NCBI GenBank assembly: GCA_958296005.1
Contig: CATQHQ010000002.1
Span: 676,501-740,500, forward strand
DNA length: 64,000 nt
Source: Longimicrobiales bacterium
GTDB lineage: Bacteria > Gemmatimonadota > Gemmatimonadetes > Longimicrobiales > Gaopeijiaceae
Direction: 5' to 3'
A program made the translations under genes and the position numbers. The notes under the pieces are model-generated. The model did no database searches and had not been told where the DNA came from. It was given only the letters and a program-made list of their open reading frames with translations. Numbering within the stretch: the first letter of the stretch is position 1; each line of letters opens with the position of its first letter. Below, piece by piece: positions 9,015 through 16,525 of the stretch.

Positions 9015-10220
9015 GTGTTGAAGCCGCCCTTCGACGAATACGGCACCCTTGATCGCCGAACCGTCCTGAAGCACTCCGCCGCCGCCGGCGCGCTCGCCGT
9101 TGGCGCCTCCCTTGCAGCCCCGTTCGTGAACGCGCGCCGCTACCGGCTCTTCGCCGGGACCTCGCAGGAGTACTCGTCCCGGTGCATCGACTTGGTGACC
9201 GGGTCCCTGGTGATCGACATGCTGTCCCCTCTGGCCGTGTCCAGGTCGGTTCAGGAGCGATGGGGTCCCGGACTGGAGGGAATGACCCCGCAGGAGGAGC
9301 AGGACTTTCGCGACTCCGAGATCGACGTCTTCCACATCGCCGTCGGGATCGGCGGACGGGACTTCGACGACCAGTTCCACAACACGCTCGTCTTCGTGTC
9401 GCAGTACAACTCCATCGTCGCGCAACGCCCCGACTTGTTCGCGCGGATCGATTCGGCCGCCGACCTGGCCGCGGTCCACGGCACCGGGCGAGTGGGGATC
9501 CTCATCGGCACTCAGACGTCGTCCCACTTCCGCACCCCCGACGACGTGGACGTCTTCCACGGCTTGGGCCAACGCGTATCCCAGCTCACGTACAACTCCC
9601 GCAACATGATCGGCAACGGATCGACGGAGCGGATCGACGGCGGAATCTCCGACTTCGGCGTCTCCATCGTCGAGCGGATGAACCGAGTGGGCATGGCCGT
9701 CGACGTGTCCCACTGCGGCGACCGGACCACGCTGGACGCCTGCGAACTGTCGGCGCGCCCCGTCCTGTTCACGCACTCCAACAGCCGGACGCTCTCCGGT
9801 GGACACCCCCGCACGAAGACCGACGAGGCGATTCGAGCGATGGCACGGACCGGCGGCGTCATGGGAATCACGGGCGTCCGCATGTTCGTGCGGGACCGAG
9901 AGCCGACGACGATCGAGCACTACGTGGACCACTTCGACCACGTGCGGGACTTGGTGGGCGTCGAGCACCTGGGCGTCGGGAGCGACGTCGACCTTCACGG
10001 CTACGACGATATGCCTCCCGACGAGTACGAGGCCCTCAAGTCGGCCTACAAGGAGTCCTACGCCTTCCGCGACAAGCTGGACATCGAGGGCGTGGACCAT
10101 CCGAAGCGCATGTTCGACCTTGCGGAGGCGCTGATCCGGCGGGGCTACGCCGACGACCACATTCGGGGGATTCTAGGCGGCAACTTCCAACGAGTTCTAG
10201 GGGAGATATGGGAAGCGTGA
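9015..10220 (+). CDS. Membrane dipeptidase-like protein (peptidase M19 family), Tat-exported
   Basis: The 401-residue protein has the fold of renal/membrane dipeptidases, zinc enzymes that cleave dipeptides including those with a C-terminal D-residue. A twin-arginine signal is evident (DRRTVLKHSAAAGALAVG, residues 13-30), implying export of the folded protein. VDVSHCGDRTT, LFTHSNSR and LGVGSDVDLHG preserve the second-half metal and substrate residues. The first-half ligands look lost: the usual H-x-D is replaced by IDMLSP, and the bridging-glutamate segment reads IGTQTSSHF. The GTG at 9015 is chosen over the adjacent TTG because AAGG lies just upstream. The gene overlaps the D-aminoacylase-like gene by 13 bp, so the two are co-translated. 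It could be a divergent peptidase or a non-catalytic binding protein. Confidence 0.83.
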   Translation: MLKPPFDEYGTLDRRTVLKHSAAAGALAVGASLAAPFVNARRYRLFAGTSQEYSSRCIDLVTGSLVIDMLSPLAVSRSVQERWGPGLEGMTPQEEQDFRDSEIDVFHIAVGIGGRDFDDQFHNTLVFVSQYNSIVAQRPDLFARIDSAADLAAVHGTGRVGILIGTQTSSHFRTPDDVDVFHGLGQRVSQLTYNSRNMIGNGSTERIDGGISDFGVSIVERMNRVGMAVDVSHCGDRTTLDACELSARPVLFTHSNSRTLSGGHPRTKTDEAIRAMARTGGVMGITGVRMFVRDREPTTIEHYVDHFDHVRDLVGVEHLGVGSDVDLHGYDDMPPDEYEALKSAYKESYAFRDKLDIEGVDHPKRMFDLAEALIRRGYADDHIRGILGGNFQRVLGEIWEA

Positions 10221-11956
10221 CGAAGAGGGGACGGGCAGGAGTCCTGCTGCTGGCCGTCGGGCTCCTGGGCACCGCCTGCGGCGGCAACGAACCCGACGGC
10301 GAGGCGCAACACTACTTGGACGTGGTGATCGCGAACGGCCGGGTCGTGGACGGAACGGGCGGGGCGTGGTTCTACGGCGACGTGGGCATTCTGGATGGAC
10401 GGATCGTTTCCGTTGTCCCCGCCGGCGGCCTGGACGACGACACCGCCACCATCCGGATCGACGCCACGGGCAAGGTCGTGTCCCCGGGCTTCATCGACAT
10501 CCAGTCCCATGCCCGAGGGCCTTTGCTCAGCGGCGACGGCCGCCTCATCGGGAAGATCACGCAGGGGATCACCACCGAGATCATGGGCGAGAGCACGACC
10601 AACGCTCCGGCCAACGCCAACACCCACCGGGCCCTGGGGACGGATCCCGCCGACCTGCCGGAGAGGCTCGACTTTTCGGGCGCGCGAGGTTTCGACCGCT
10701 GGCTCGGTGCCATGCTGCAGAACGGCGCGTCCCCGAACTTCGGCTCCTTCGTGGGTGCCACCACGGTGCGCGTGTACGCGAAGGGCCAAGCAGAAGGACC
10801 GGCGACGGCCGCGGAGCTGGACACGATGCGCGCCGTCGCGGGCAGGGCAATGGCGGACGGGGCCTTCGGCGTGGCCAGCGCCCTGGTCTACCCGCCGGGC
10901 GCCTTCGCGTCCACCGACGAGCTGGTGGAAGTGGTGGCGGCCACTGCGCCCTACGGGGGGTTGTACATCACCCACATGCGCTCCGAAGGCGACCGGCTTC
11001 TGGAAGCCATGGACGAGGCCATGGAGATCGGAAGGCGCGCGGGCGTCCCGGTGGAGATATACCACCTGAAGGCCGCGGGCATCCGCAACCACCACAAGGC
11101 GGGCTTGGCCATAGCCAAGATCGACTCGGCCCGGGCCGCCGGACTGGACGTTCAGGCCAACATGTACCCCTACGTCGCTGGGGGGACGGGGCTGGCGGCT
11201 CTGCTGCCGCCGTGGGCGTCGTCGGGCGGCGGCCTACTGCAACGGTTGCGCGACCCCGAGACCCGCCGGCGCATACACGACGAAGTCATCTCCGAAGACG
11301 TGGCTTGGGAGAACTTCGGCGCCTTGGCCACGCCCGAGGGCGTCTTGATCACGTCGGTGTCCGGGACCGGTCCCGACGGCGAGCCGAGCGGCGCCGAGCG
11401 CTACGTGGGGATGCGGCTCTCGGAAGTGGCGGCGGAGATGGGCGTGGACTGGGTGGACGCCGCCATCGAGCTGACGCTGATGACCGGGATCGGCGCCGGA
11501 ATGGTCATCTACATGATGTCCGAAGAGAACGTGGCGCTCCAGCTCCGGCAGCCGTGGATGAAGATCGGAACCGACGCCTCGGGCTTCAACCCCGAGACCG
11601 CCAGCGGGATGACCCACCCACGGGCCTACGGCACGTATCCGCGCATTCTCGGCAAGTACGTCCGGGACGAGGGCGTGATCACCCTGGAGGACGCCGTGCG
11701 CAAGATGACCTCGGCCGTCGCGACCCGGCTGTCGATCACCGACAGAGGCCTGATCAAGCCCGGGATGTACGCGGACGTCGTGGTCTTCGATCCGGCGGTC
11801 GTCGGCGACCGGGCTACCTTCGAACGGCCTCACCAGCTCTCGGTGGGCGTCGAGGACGTGTTCGTGAACGGCGTCCATGTCCTGCGCGGGGGCCAGCATA
11901 CCGGCGCCAAGCCGGGACGGATCGTCCGCGGTCCGGGCTACAGATCCACGAGGTGA
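10208..11956 (+). CDS. N-acyl-D-amino-acid deacylase (D-aminoacylase)-like lipoprotein
   Basis: The 582-residue protein belongs to the amidohydrolase superfamily, D-aminoacylase branch, which removes acyl groups from N-acyl-D-amino acids. A lipoprotein signal peptide ends in LLGTAC (Cys24), placing it on a membrane outside the cytoplasm. The composite beta-sandwich start (VVIANGRVVDGTGG), the metal helix PVEIYHLKAAG and the late GTDASGFNPETASGM aspartate region are typical. Two classic ligands differ: the usual H-x-H is IDIQSHA, and the metal-bridging cysteine position reads TTEIMGES, with Glu likely taking the role. The start ATG lies inside the end of the M19 gene. A DadA-like gene follows, which fits release and then oxidation of D-amino acids. 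Confidence 0.87.
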   Translation: MGSVTKRGRAGVLLLAVGLLGTACGGNEPDGEAQHYLDVVIANGRVVDGTGGAWFYGDVGILDGRIVSVVPAGGLDDDTATIRIDATGKVVSPGFIDIQSHARGPLLSGDGRLIGKITQGITTEIMGESTTNAPANANTHRALGTDPADLPERLDFSGARGFDRWLGAMLQNGASPNFGSFVGATTVRVYAKGQAEGPATAAELDTMRAVAGRAMADGAFGVASALVYPPGAFASTDELVEVVAATAPYGGLYITHMRSEGDRLLEAMDEAMEIGRRAGVPVEIYHLKAAGIRNHHKAGLAIAKIDSARAAGLDVQANMYPYVAGGTGLAALLPPWASSGGGLLQRLRDPETRRRIHDEVISEDVAWENFGALATPEGVLITSVSGTGPDGEPSGAERYVGMRLSEVAAEMGVDWVDAAIELTLMTGIGAGMVIYMMSEENVALQLRQPWMKIGTDASGFNPETASGMTHPRAYGTYPRILGKYVRDEGVITLEDAVRKMTSAVATRLSITDRGLIKPGMYADVVVFDPAVVGDRATFERPHQLSVGVEDVFVNGVHVLRGGQHTGAKPGRIVRGPGYRSTR

Positions 11957-11975
11957 CCCCGCGGCAGACGGTGCA

Positions 11976-13241
11976 GTGCGGGTAGGGGTCGTGGGCGGAG
12001 GCGCTGTCGGCCTCGCCACGGCTTGGTACCTGAAGCGCATGGGTGCCGACCCGTTCGTTGTGGAGTCCCGCGCCGTCGGTAGTGGGTGCTCTTGGGGCAA
12101 TGGCGGTTGGGTCTGCCCTGCGATCTCCACGCCGCTGCCAACCCCGGCGCTGACGTGGCGGTCGCTGCTTCGGACGATGCGGCCCGACGGCCCCCTGTAC
12201 ATCAGACCTTCTGCCGTGCCGGAGCTCGCCTCGTGGCTCCTCCGGTTCCGATCCCGCTGCACCCAGGAGGCCTACCGCCGCGGGCTCCGGGCGCTGGCGT
12301 CCCTCAACGCGGTCACGATGGAGCGCTTCGGCGAGATGGAGGCTAACGGCGTGGCGTTCGAGTTCGCCCGCGCCGGCATCCTCTTCGCCTTTCGGGACCT
12401 AGCCAAGGCGGCCACGAAGCAGGCGGAGGTGGCTGAGGTGGCTGCCGCGGCGGCGATCGGCGACGGGGGCGGCGTCTCTCATCGGGCGCTGGACCGCGCG
12501 GAGACGTACGAGCGCGAGCCGCTGCTGCGCCCCGGCTTCGAGCGCGGCCTCTTCGTGGAGTCGGAGCGCCACCTCCGTCCCGATACCCTGACCGCGGGAG
12601 TGGCCAAGGCGTTGCGCGCCGGCGGCTCGAAGATCCACGAGGGGGTCGCCGTTACCGGCTTCGAAACCGACGACGGCAAGACCGTGCGGGCGCTGGCAAC
12701 CACCGTCGGCGCCATCGATGCCGACGCCGTGGTGCTGGCGGCCGGCGCCGAGACGGGCGCTCTTGCGGCCCTGGCCGGTTTCGCTATTCCCCTGACCGCG
12801 GGGAAGGGCTATTCGGTCACGGTGGACGATCCTCGCAACCAGCTTCGGCAACCCCTCTACTTGGGCGATGCCAACGTCGGCGCGACCCCCTTCAAGGGCA
12901 CTCTGCGGTTCTTCGGCACCATGGAGCTGTCCGGGATCAACCGCCGGCTGGACCCGAGGCGAGTCCGAGCGATCCGGCGGGCCGTCGTGCGCGACGTGGA
13001 CATTCCAGAAGCCAAGAGCGGCGGCAGGGAGTGGGTGGGGATGCGGCCCATGGTTCCCGACACGCTCCCGGTCGTGGGCAAGCTCCCCAGCCGCGACAAC
13101 GTGTACGTCAACACCGGTCACCAGATGCTGGGCGTCACCCTCTCGGCCAGCACCGGCTGGGCCACGGCACAGCTGGTCGTGGAGGGACGCTCGGAGCTGG
13201 ACCTGACGCCGTTCTCGCCGTGCCGCTTCCGACCTTCGTGA
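11976..13241 (+). CDS. FAD-dependent D-amino-acid dehydrogenase-like oxidoreductase (DadA/DAO family)
   Basis: The 421-residue protein starts with a dinucleotide-binding fold (RVGVVGGGAVGLATAWYL) and continues with SWGNGGWVCP, the DadA-type FAD/substrate signature. GMRPMVPDTLPVVG and TGHQMLGVTLS near the C-terminus are typical of DadA. Members oxidise D-amino acids to 2-oxo acids and pass electrons to the respiratory chain. The GTG at 11976 was chosen because it starts immediately before the beta strand of the FAD site, 19 bp after the deacylase stop; the frame is open upstream only as overlap. Genomic context (dipeptidase, D-acyl-amino-acid deacylase, DadA in one run) supports D-amino-acid catabolism. 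Sarcosine or glycine oxidase activity is an alternative. Confidence 0.85.
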   Translation: MRVGVVGGGAVGLATAWYLKRMGADPFVVESRAVGSGCSWGNGGWVCPAISTPLPTPALTWRSLLRTMRPDGPLYIRPSAVPELASWLLRFRSRCTQEAYRRGLRALASLNAVTMERFGEMEANGVAFEFARAGILFAFRDLAKAATKQAEVAEVAAAAAIGDGGGVSHRALDRAETYEREPLLRPGFERGLFVESERHLRPDTLTAGVAKALRAGGSKIHEGVAVTGFETDDGKTVRALATTVGAIDADAVVLAAGAETGALAALAGFAIPLTAGKGYSVTVDDPRNQLRQPLYLGDANVGATPFKGTLRFFGTMELSGINRRLDPRRVRAIRRAVVRDVDIPEAKSGGREWVGMRPMVPDTLPVVGKLPSRDNVYVNTGHQMLGVTLSASTGWATAQLVVEGRSELDLTPFSPCRFRPS

Positions 13242-13281
13242 GCGATCAGGTTACTGCGCAACCCGTTGAGCAAGTTGACTC

Positions 13282-15066
13282 ATGAGGACATTGACGTCTC
13301 TGCTGGCGCTTGCTTCTCCCGCCGTCGTGGCGCTGGCCGCTTGCGACCCTCCGGCTCCCGACGCCGTCCTCCTGGCCACCGCTCACCAGATGGGCCCGGT
13401 TGGCTACCGGGATCCCGCGGGCGGCGTTTCCCCCGACGGGCGCCGGCTGGCCTACTCCCAGGGACGCTATGTGGTCGTGCAGGACCTGGACGGAGACACC
13501 CAACGGACTCTGGGTCCGGCCCCTAGCCAAGTCCGCTACCTGACGTGGCTTCCCGACAGCCGAGGCGTACTGGTCCACGAACGTTCCTTCGACCGGCGTC
13601 GCCAGGACTGGTTCGTGTACGACGTCGGCACCGGCGAGAAGGCGACCCTGTGGGGTGGCGTTCCCTTTCGGGAGAACGTGCCGCGAAGCACCGAGCTGCT
13701 GGAGCTGAGCTGGTCGCCCGACGGGGCTTGGCTCGTGGGCGTGCGCCGCGGCGGGGGCCGGTCCCAGGTCTGGCGGCTCGCCGCAGACGGCCAAGCCGGA
13801 GAGCTGTTGGCGGAGGACAACCGGCTGTCCTACCCCGTGGTCTCGCCCGACGGGCGGGTGGCGTGCATCGAGCGGAGCGCCGGCGTGCAGCGGCTTCGGC
13901 TCCCCTGCCAGGACGGCCCCGTGGCGTGGATGGAGGACCACCAGCCGTACAACGGCGCCGCATTCTCCCCCGACGCCGAATCGATCTACTACGCCGCCCC
14001 CGGCGACGACGGCGCACTCGAGCTATGGACTCGCCCGGTGGGCGGAGGCGATGCGAGACGGCTCGCCTGGGCCAACCGAGACGCCTACGGACCCTCCGTC
14101 ACGCGCACGGGCGAGGTCGTTTACCGAACCCAGCACTACATGGTGTCGATCTCCACCGTGCCTGCGGCGGGCGGCGAACCGAGGCGAGTCACCACCTTTC
14201 AATCGGAGACCCCTTCGTGGAGCCCGTCGGGTGCCGAGCTTGCCTTCACCTTCGGCGGGTGGCGGCTGGCCACCGACGATGTGGACTACCCGGACATCGA
14301 CCAGCAGATCGGCATCGTGGACGCGACGTCCCGCAGGCCCAGCTCCGCGCCGGACCGGGTGGTGCGCGACTCGTACTCCGAAGACCAGGGGATGCACTGG
14401 TCGCCCAACGGCCGATGGATCGTCTACCACAGCCACATCGACGGCACGGACGACATCTACCTCGTTTCCGCCGCCGACTCGTCGGCGCCCAGGATGATCT
14501 CCTCCGGCGGCCACGAGACGGGCTGGCCTCGCTGGTCGCCCGACGGCCGATGGATCGTCTTCCCCAGCTACCTCCACGCTCCGTCCGGAGCCCGGCGCAG
14601 CGTCCTGCACGTCATCCCGGTGAGCCAGGAAACGGGCGTCGTCGGGTTCCAGCGGCAAGTCGACATGGGGGACTTCCTCCACGACGCGCTGCAAGCCGAG
14701 TGGACGCCGGACTCGCAGCACATCGTCTTTGAAGCGGCGGAGGGGGCGGGGAAGAAAGCGCTGTACTGGGTCTCGAGAGAAGGCGGGCCGCCGACCCGCT
14801 TCCATGAGTGGGAGTCGGATCAGGTCCACTCCGGGATCGCCGTGTCGCCCGACGGCGCTTGGGTTGCCTATGTGGGTCCGGGCCGGGACGGCTTCTTCCA
14901 GATTCACCGCGTTCCCTTCGGCGGCGGTCGGGCGGAACAACTGACGATCGACCCGTCCCAGAAGACCCAGCCCGCCTACGATCCCACCGGCGTCCGCTTG
15001 GCCTACACCGTCTTCGCCTACGAAGCTCGCTTCTGGAGGATCAACGGCCTCGGATCGCCCCAGTGA
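13282..15066 (+). CDS. TolB-like PD40 beta-propeller lipoprotein
   Basis: This 594-residue protein has a lipoprotein signal peptide (LAAC, Cys21) and then repeated PD40/WD40-like propeller blades. Examples are GVSPDGRRLAYSQG, WSPNGRWIVYHSHIDG, WSPDGRWIVFPSY and VSPDGAWVAYVG. No peptidase domain follows the propeller, so this is not a complete prolyl-oligopeptidase-type enzyme. It is probably an exported scaffold or binding protein. It follows the DadA-like gene by 40 bp and may be the last gene of the D-amino-acid transcript. Its 3' end overlaps the convergent small gene by 26 bp. Confidence 0.8.
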   Translation: MRTLTSLLALASPAVVALAACDPPAPDAVLLATAHQMGPVGYRDPAGGVSPDGRRLAYSQGRYVVVQDLDGDTQRTLGPAPSQVRYLTWLPDSRGVLVHERSFDRRRQDWFVYDVGTGEKATLWGGVPFRENVPRSTELLELSWSPDGAWLVGVRRGGGRSQVWRLAADGQAGELLAEDNRLSYPVVSPDGRVACIERSAGVQRLRLPCQDGPVAWMEDHQPYNGAAFSPDAESIYYAAPGDDGALELWTRPVGGGDARRLAWANRDAYGPSVTRTGEVVYRTQHYMVSISTVPAAGGEPRRVTTFQSETPSWSPSGAELAFTFGGWRLATDDVDYPDIDQQIGIVDATSRRPSSAPDRVVRDSYSEDQGMHWSPNGRWIVYHSHIDGTDDIYLVSAADSSAPRMISSGGHETGWPRWSPDGRWIVFPSYLHAPSGARRSVLHVIPVSQETGVVGFQRQVDMGDFLHDALQAEWTPDSQHIVFEAAEGAGKKALYWVSREGGPPTRFHEWESDQVHSGIAVSPDGAWVAYVGPGRDGFFQIHRVPFGGGRAEQLTIDPSQKTQPAYDPTGVRLAYTVFAYEARFWRINGLGSPQ

Positions 15067-15274
15067 CCTCCACTATCACCGGGTAGCCGCCTTCCGAGCG
15101 GGGCACTCGCGACCGCAGCCCGGGATCGTCCTTCTCCAGATAGACCTTGATGCAGGGCTTGCCGTCGTGCAGTCCCAGCGCTGTGCCGGCCACTCCCTTC
15201 AAGCCGATCACCCGCCGCGTGACCCGGGCCTGCGCGTCCTCGGCGGTCCGCCCGCCCTCCGCTCTCCTCGCCAC
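15041..15274 (-). CDS. Small protein resembling the N-terminal domain of the adjacent protease
   Basis: This 77-residue protein has no known name. Its core GVAGTALGLHDGKPCIKVYL and its end VIVEVTGAIRGR align with GVAGTAVALGVDGRPVVKVY and LVTEVTGAFRAL in the larger protein encoded just upstream, so it is a stand-alone copy of that N-terminal domain. It starts 2 bp after the stop of the protease gene, so the two form an operon. No signal peptide is visible. It could regulate the protease, in the way separated propeptides act on their enzymes, but that is inference. Confidence 0.65.
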   Translation of the reverse strand: MARRAEGGRTAEDAQARVTRRVIGLKGVAGTALGLHDGKPCIKVYLEKDDPGLRSRVPRSEGGYPVIVEVTGAIRGR

Positions 15275-15276
15275 GC

Positions 15277-16332
15277 CTAGTTCCCGTCGATCTCGACGTC
15301 GAAGTGGTCGAGCACCAAGCCGATGGGGTTGGCCAGCGTGCTCGTTTCGCTGCCCGCGAACAGCAGCCCCACCGGGTGCCGCGCCTCCTTCTCCGAACCT
15401 GCCGTGACGATCAGCGAGCCAGAGTCCCCGGGACCCGAGAACCCCACTTGGTTGATCACGATCTGTCCGGTGAAGCGCGCGGTCCCGTCCCGGAACCCTA
15501 CGTTCACGGTGGCGTTGAGGCCGCTGATCTTCCCGGTCGTATGGCCCGTCGTGCGCCCGTACTTCTGGACCGCCATCCCCAGCTTGGCCGTCGCCGTCTC
15601 GCTACGGGGCGTGCCGTAGCCGTTGGACGGCGTACGGTTGCCCAACCTGCCGACGTCGGTGGCGGCGATCGCAGCGTCGATCTCGTTGGCCGGGCAGACG
15701 GGGAAGGGCGAACAGAACTTGATCGGCTTGAAGGCGTGCAGCGTACCGATGACGTCCGCCGGGTCCCGCCCGCCGTCCACCCTGCCGGGCTGAAGGATGT
15801 TGTCTCCCACCTTCGCTTCGTTCTTGTTGGCGTACACGTGGTTGTTGCTGAGGGCGAAGACGTCGCTCCCCCGGACGACCCGGGCGCCGATCGTGCCTGC
15901 CGTCACGTCCACCTGTCCCGTGGACACGCCGATCGGCACGGGACGGGAGAAGGGAGCGCGCGGGTTTGTGCCGTCGTCGCCTTCCAGCGCCCGAAACGCA
16001 CCCGTGACTTCGGTGACCAGCGCGTGACCGTCCAGCCGGAGCGGAAGTCCCGTCACCCCGGCGCCCGTGACGTAGACCTTGACCACGGGCCGCCCGTCCA
16101 CACCCAGCGCCACCGCAGTTCCCGCGACCCCAGGCATCGCGAGCAGGTCGTCGTCGTAGCGCTCCTGAACCGCCATCGCCGCCGCGAAGTCTCCGAGGGC
16201 GAACAGCCGGGGGTCGCTTGGGGTCTGGGGACCGCCGAGCAAGCCGGGCCCTCCCCCAGGCCGGAAGAAGAGAAGGTCGAACGCCACGGCGGCCGCCAAC
16301 GAAGCTGTCCGAACCACTGCTCTACCCGACAT
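15277..16332 (-). CDS. Exported trypsin-fold serine protease-like protein (NAL1-like)
   Basis: The 351-residue protein starts with a membrane/signal segment (VVRTASLAAAVAFDLLFF). A small alpha/beta domain comes next (about residues 60-110), shared with the small gene downstream. The rest is a chymotrypsin-fold domain. The triad can be read as His in LSNNHVYANKN, Asp in ANEIDAAIAATD and Ser in FSGPGDSGSLIV. Relatives occur in bacteria and resemble plant NAL1-type proteases. The ATG at 16332 is preferred over the one at 16350 because a strong GGGAGGAG Shine-Dalgarno lies about 4 nt before it. Together with the 77-residue gene it forms a two-gene operon. Confidence 0.78.
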   Translation of the reverse strand: MSGRAVVRTASLAAAVAFDLLFFRPGGGPGLLGGPQTPSDPRLFALGDFAAAMAVQERYDDDLLAMPGVAGTAVALGVDGRPVVKVYVTGAGVTGLPLRLDGHALVTEVTGAFRALEGDDGTNPRAPFSRPVPIGVSTGQVDVTAGTIGARVVRGSDVFALSNNHVYANKNEAKVGDNILQPGRVDGGRDPADVIGTLHAFKPIKFCSPFPVCPANEIDAAIAATDVGRLGNRTPSNGYGTPRSETATAKLGMAVQKYGRTTGHTTGKISGLNATVNVGFRDGTARFTGQIVINQVGFSGPGDSGSLIVTAGSEKEARHPVGLLFAGSETSTLANPIGLVLDHFDVEIDGN

Positions 16333-16525
16333 GCGGCTCCTCCCTCCCATGCGCGCTACGGGGCCCCAAACGCGGCTCCGTAGGGTTCATACGCCCTCTC
16401 GGGCTCGATTGTTCCACCCCGTCCCCGGCCGAGGCGTTGGCACCGAACAGCACCGTCAGCGGCTCCAGCGTGGCTTCGACGTCGTCGAGGGACTTGTAGC
16501 CCTTGATGTGGATGCGCTTCAGCAT
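16322..16525 (-). pseudogene. N-terminal remnant of a RecF/SMC-like AAA ATPase
   Basis: The frame begins MLKRIHIKGYKSLDDVEATL followed by LEPLTVLFGANAS, which is the first strand and lead-in to Walker A of the DUF2813/AAA_21 type of ATP-binding proteins. In intact relatives this continues GPNAAGKSN; here it runs into AGDGVEQSS and unrelated sequence, stopping after 67 codons. The ATG overlaps the stop of the preceding CoA-transferase fusion (ATGCTGA), so it was probably the next gene of that operon. Everything from the P-loop onward is missing, and the protease start now lies inside the residual frame. It is a deletion relic and should not bind ATP. Confidence 0.7.

Noticed and set aside
10366-11985. 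A 539-codon frame inside the D-aminoacylase-like gene
   Set aside because: Arg/Gly-rich shadow translation without domains; the other frame carries the deacylase motifs.
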